From: Mycobacterium sp. UM_CSW
GTDB taxonomy: Bacteria; Actinomycetota; Actinomycetes; Mycobacteriales; Mycobacteriaceae
Reading direction: 5' to 3'
Length of the DNA: 39,457 bases
Assembly (NCBI RefSeq): GCF_000455205.1
Contig: NZ_AUWQ01000119.1
Location: 1 to 39,457 of the forward strand
Shown: positions 36,404-39,457 of the stretch, piece after piece
Position numbering within the stretch: position 1 is the first letter of the stretch
Layout: each line of letters begins with the position of its first letter
Notes under the pieces: model-generated
What the model was told of the DNA's origin: nothing
The model's database searches: none
What the model saw: only the letters and a program-made list of their open reading frames with translations
Position numbers and translations under genes: made by a program

Positions 36404-38452
36404 ATGGGTAGGCACAGCATGCCCGACCCCGAGGATTCCGTCGACGAGCCAGCTGACGAATACCTCGCCGACGATGCATACCCGGCCGACGACACAGGTC
36501 AGCACCACCGCGAGGCCGGCCTCCCGGACTATCCGAGCGGCGACGACTACGGCGCGGTGGACTACTCCGGCGCGGACTACTCGCACGAGGACCCCTACGC
36601 GACCGACGACACGTTCGCGTCCGGCCCCGACGACGCGTATCCGGAATTCGCCGCCGGCCCGGCGAGCACGCCGCCACCGGCCGCCCCGTCGTCCCGCTTC
36701 GGCGGCGGCCACCGCGGGCTCGGTGAACGGCTCGGCGGTCACCGCAGCGACGGCGGACGCCGCGGCGTCAGCATCGGGGTGATCGTCGCGCTCGTCGCCG
36801 TCGTCGTCGTGGTGGGCACGGTGATCCTGTGGACCTTCTTCGGTGACGCGTTGTCGCACCGCTCGCACACCGCCGCCGCCCAGTGCGTGGGGGGCAAGGA
36901 GACGGTCGCCGTCATCGCCGACCCGTCGATCGCCGATCCGGTGCAGCAGCTCGCCGAGAGCTACAACGCCACGTCCGGCCCGGTCGGCGATCACTGCATG
37001 GTGGTGAGCGTCAAACAGGCCGGCTCCGACGCCGTCCTGGGCGGGTTCGCCGGCAAGTGGCCGGCCGACCTGGGCGGCCAGCCGGCGTTGTGGATCCCGG
37101 GCAGCTCGATCTCGGCCGCGCGGCTCGCCGCGTCGGGTCAGAAGATCACCGAAAGCCATTCCCTGGTCACCTCGCCGGTCATGCTCGCCGTGCGCCCGGA
37201 ACTCGGCCAGGCCCTGGGCAATCAGGGTTGGGCGGCGCTGCCCGGCCTGCAAACCAACCCGAATTCGCTGGCCGGGCTGAACCTGCCGGCGTGGGGGTCG
37301 CTGCGGCTGGCGCTGCCGATGACCGGCAACGCCGACGCGTCGTTGCTGGCCGGCGAGGCCGTGGCGGCGGGGGCGGCCCCACCGGGTGCACCGCCGACCC
37401 AGGGCGTCGGTGCCGTGCGCACGCTGCTGGGCGCCCAGCCCAAGCTCGCGGACAACTCCCTGACCGAGGCGCTGAACGCGCTGCTCAAGCCCGGTGACGC
37501 GGCGACTGCGCCGGTGCACGCCGTGGTCACCACCGAGCAGCAGCTGTACCTGCGGGGCCAGGGGCTGTCCGATGCCAAGAGCACGCTGGCTTCCTGGCTG
37601 CCACCCGGCGCGGTGCCGGTCGCCGACTATCCCGCGGTGCTGCTGGGCGGCTCCTGGGTGAACCAGGAGCAAGCCTCCGCGGCCAACGGCTTCGCCCGCT
37701 ACATGCAGAAGCCCGAGCAGCTCGCGAAGCTGGCCAAGGCCGGCTTCCGGGTCAGCGGCGTCAAGCCGCCGAGCAGCCCGGTCACCAGCTTCGCGGCGCT
37801 GCCGTCCACCCTGTCGGTGGGTGACGACGCGCTGCGCGCCACGCTGGCCGAGGCGATGACCGCGCCGTCCAGCGGGCTGGCCGCGACCATCATGCTCGAC
37901 CAGTCGATGCCCGCCGACGAAGGCGGAAAGTCGCGGCTGGCCAACGTGATCGGGGCGCTGCAGGACAAGATCAAGTCGTTGCCGGCCAGCGCCGCCGTCG
38001 GGCTGTGGACCTTCGACGGCCACGAGGGGCGCTCGGAGGTGACGAGCGGACCGCTGGGCGACCCGGTTAACGGCCAGCCGCGCTCGGCGGCGCTGACCGC
38101 CGCGCTGGACAAGCAGTATTCGTCGGCCGGCGGCGCGGTGTCGTTCACGACGCTGCGCCTGCTCTACCAAGAGGTGCAGACCAATTACCGCGCCGGCCAA
38201 CCGAATTCGATACTGGTGATCACGTCGGGGCCGCACACCGACCAGACGTTGGACGGGCCGGGGCTGCAGGACTTCATCCGCAAGAGCGCCGACCCGGCCA
38301 AGCCGATCGCGGTCAACGTCATCGACTTCGGCGCCGACCCCGACAAGGCCACCTGGGAGGCCGTCGCCCAGCTCAGCGGCGGCGGCTACCAGAACCTCAC
38401 CACGTCGGCGTCCCCCGATCTCGCCGCGGCCCTCAGCACCTTCTTGAGCTGA
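36404..38452 (+). CDS. Membrane-anchored VWA/substrate-binding-like protein (Rv1836c-type)
   Basis: 682 residues from ATG 36404. Residues 1-120 are acidic, Tyr/Asp-rich and disordered. A single membrane segment (about 121-146, GVSIGVIVALVAVVVVVGTV) places the remainder outside the cytoplasm. The middle region (about 155-450) resembles a periplasmic-type substrate-binding domain (AVIADPSIADPVQQLAESYNA). The C-terminal ~200 residues resemble a von Willebrand A domain, starting ATIMLDQSMPADEGG. The metal site is degenerate: DxSxS reads D-Q-S-M-P, so metal-ion-dependent ligand binding may be lost. M. tuberculosis Rv1836c has the same position after glcB. Function unknown; envelope organisation or a protease-complex partner are possible. 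Confidence 0.85.
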   Translation: MGRHSMPDPEDSVDEPADEYLADDAYPADDTGQHHREAGLPDYPSGDDYGAVDYSGADYSHEDPYATDDTFASGPDDAYPEFAAGPASTPPPAAPSSRFGGGHRGLGERLGGHRSDGGRRGVSIGVIVALVAVVVVVGTVILWTFFGDALSHRSHTAAAQCVGGKETVAVIADPSIADPVQQLAESYNATSGPVGDHCMVVSVKQAGSDAVLGGFAGKWPADLGGQPALWIPGSSISAARLAASGQKITESHSLVTSPVMLAVRPELGQALGNQGWAALPGLQTNPNSLAGLNLPAWGSLRLALPMTGNADASLLAGEAVAAGAAPPGAPPTQGVGAVRTLLGAQPKLADNSLTEALNALLKPGDAATAPVHAVVTTEQQLYLRGQGLSDAKSTLASWLPPGAVPVADYPAVLLGGSWVNQEQASAANGFARYMQKPEQLAKLAKAGFRVSGVKPPSSPVTSFAALPSTLSVGDDALRATLAEAMTAPSSGLAATIMLDQSMPADEGGKSRLANVIGALQDKIKSLPASAAVGLWTFDGHEGRSEVTSGPLGDPVNGQPRSAALTAALDKQYSSAGGAVSFTTLRLLYQEVQTNYRAGQPNSILVITSGPHTDQTLDGPGLQDFIRKSADPAKPIAVNVIDFGADPDKATWEAVAQLSGGGYQNLTTSASPDLAAALSTFLS

Positions 38453-38467
38453 GGGCGCCCGACTCGC

Positions 38468-38527
38468 CGCGAGCGTAACCTGGCTGCGAAAAACCGGGCC
38501 GAGATTCGCCGTGCGGTTACGCTCGCG
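38468..38527. repeat. 13-bp perfect inverted repeat, intergenic palindromic element
   Basis: CGCGAGCGTAACC (38468-38480) and GGTTACGCTCGCG (38515-38527) are perfect inverted arms 34 bases apart, with an inner GCGAA/TTCGC pair. It lies between the VWA gene stop and the hydrolase start. The inner CCGAGATTCGCCG is similar to the core of the element at 15861. It could form a long transcript hairpin or act as a terminator-like structure. Confidence 0.75.
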
Positions 38528-38584
38528 AACGAGAGCTTGTCACCCCTCCGGAATACGATCGTCGCGTTGCCCGAAGGGAGCGCC

Positions 38585-39445
38585 ATGAAGATCGATTTCA
38601 CCCCGGATCCCCGCCTTTATCCGTTTGAGTCGCGCTGGTTCGACAGCTCACGCGGGCGGATGCACTACGTCGACGAGGGGGACGGCCCGCCGATCCTGCT
38701 CTGCCACGGGAATCCGACGTGGAGCTTTCTGTACCGGAACATCATCGTCGCGCTGCGCGGCCAATTCCGTTGCATCGCACCCGATTACCTCGGCTTCGGG
38801 CTGTCCGAGCGACCCGCCGGATTCGGATACAAGATCGAGGAGCATGCCCAGGTCGTCGGCGAGTTGGTCGATCACTTGGGCCTCGACGGCTATCTGACGA
38901 TGGGCCAGGACTGGGGCGGGCCCATCAGCATGGCGGTCGCCGTCGAGCGCGCCGCCAGGGTCCGCGGCGTCGTGCTGGGCAACACCTGGTTCTGGAAGAC
39001 GGACGAGCTGACGACGAAGATCTTCAGCCGCGTGATGGGCAGCCCGCCGATGCAGTGGGCGATCTTGCAGCGCAATTTCTTTGTGGAGCGCCTGATTCCG
39101 GCGGGGACTCAGCACCGCCCGAGCGAGGCGGTGATGGAACACTACCGGGCCGTGCAGCCCACCGCCGAGGCGCGAAGAGGCGTGGCCGAGATGCCCAAAC
39201 AGATCCTGGCGGCGGAACCCTTGCTGTCGCGGCTCGGGCGGGAGGTGCCCGCCCGGCTCGGTGCCAAACCCGCGCTATTCGTCTGGGGGATGAAGGACTT
39301 CGCGTTCAGGCCGGGCCCTACGCTGCCGCGGATGCGGGCGGCGTTCCCGGATCACGTCGTGGTCGAGCTGCCCGACGCGAAGCACTTCATCCAGGAGGAC
39401 GCGCCCGACCGGATCGCGGCGGCGATCATCGAGCGCTTCGGCTAG
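38585..39445 (+). CDS. Haloalkane dehalogenase-like alpha/beta hydrolase (Rv1833c-type)
   Basis: 286 residues from ATG 38585, with GAAGGGAG upstream. It matches the recalled Rv1833c length of 286. The alpha/beta hydrolase core is visible: oxyanion motif HGNPTWSFLYRN (41-52), nucleophile Asp109 in GQDWGGP (the dehalogenase-type QDWGG elbow, Trp110 being the halide-stabilising residue), a possible acid Asp238 in WGMKDFAF, and the base His267 in DAKHFIQED. Such enzymes hydrolyse carbon-halogen bonds, but natural substrates are often unknown. The stop TAG at 39443 starts a sequence related to the 57-bp repeat at 8092. M. tuberculosis has lipZ and Rv1835c between this gene and the VWA gene; they are missing here. 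Confidence 0.88.
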   Translation: MKIDFTPDPRLYPFESRWFDSSRGRMHYVDEGDGPPILLCHGNPTWSFLYRNIIVALRGQFRCIAPDYLGFGLSERPAGFGYKIEEHAQVVGELVDHLGLDGYLTMGQDWGGPISMAVAVERAARVRGVVLGNTWFWKTDELTTKIFSRVMGSPPMQWAILQRNFFVERLIPAGTQHRPSEAVMEHYRAVQPTAEARRGVAEMPKQILAAEPLLSRLGREVPARLGAKPALFVWGMKDFAFRPGPTLPRMRAAFPDHVVVELPDAKHFIQEDAPDRIAAAIIERFG

Positions 39446-39457
39446 TGGCGATCGCGA
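39443..39457. repeat. Start of a 57-bp-repeat-related element at the dehalogenase stop codon
   Basis: TAGTGGCGATCGCGA, from the stop codon to the window end, matches the start of the unit at 8092 (TAGTCGGCGATCGCGAG) apart from one missing base. The rest of the unit lies beyond the window. Confidence 0.55.

Noticed and set aside
36359-38236. Minus-strand frame opposite the VWA gene
   Set aside because: Arginine-rich shadow without recognisable domains.

Overview
This window is chromosomal DNA from a slow-growing Mycobacterium. It is very GC-rich. It carries mycobacterial hallmark genes: a PE-family protein, an Apa/fibronectin-attachment protein, an F420-type luciferase-like oxidoreductase, glcB, and a BlaI plus short BlaR pair. 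Gene order follows, in reverse, the M. tuberculosis segment I know as roughly Rv1833c to Rv1868. The urease operon expected between ndh and the thioesterase is absent, as are PE_PGRS34, a vapBC pair and lipZ. This loosely suggests a Mycobacterium avium complex-like species. All rv-number comparisons are from memory, not from a search.

Layout. Positions 1-5617 hold a minus-strand run: a two-domain CaiB/BaiF CoA-transferase, a thiolase-like protein, and an SDR-like protein cut by the left edge. Positions 5772-8094 hold an UppP/BacA-type phosphatase, a GNAT acetyltransferase and a classical SDR, followed by three 57-bp tandem repeats that begin in the SDR stop codon. Positions 8310-13541 look accessory: a phosphoketolase, a PE domain fused to MPTR-type repeats, a 55-residue membrane peptide divergent from a CGNR-type regulator across a GTAACC/GGTTAC dyad, a 52-bp copy of the phosphoketolase 3' end, and a small membrane protein. 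Positions 13628-16989 hold a CPBP protease, an AdhA-type alcohol dehydrogenase, a GlsB/YeaQ-type membrane protein and Apa.

Positions 17087-22494 are the molybdate locus modC-modB-modA on the minus strand. It is split between modB and modA by an oppositely oriented gene for an adenylyl cyclase fused to an NB-ARC/TPR module. Positions 22708-25915 hold a degenerate SDR, an LLM oxidoreductase and type II NADH dehydrogenase. Positions 26153-28249 hold a thioesterase divergent from blaI-blaR; the shared upstream region carries an iron-box-like site and a BlaI-type dyad. Positions 28353-33866 hold 6-phosphogluconate dehydrogenase, GuaB1 and a tandem pair of CNNM/CBS membrane proteins. Positions 34095-39445 hold malate synthase G behind a structured leader with SAM-I/IV-like core sequence, a VWA-type membrane protein and a haloalkane-dehalogenase-like hydrolase.

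Functionally, the window mixes central carbon and redox metabolism (phosphoketolase, Gnd, GlcB, Ndh, AdhA), nucleotide salvage (GuaB1), envelope functions (UppP-like, Apa, CNNM pair), molybdate uptake and stress signalling (cyclase, BlaI/BlaR). I saw no tRNA, rRNA, CRISPR array, transposase or phage gene.
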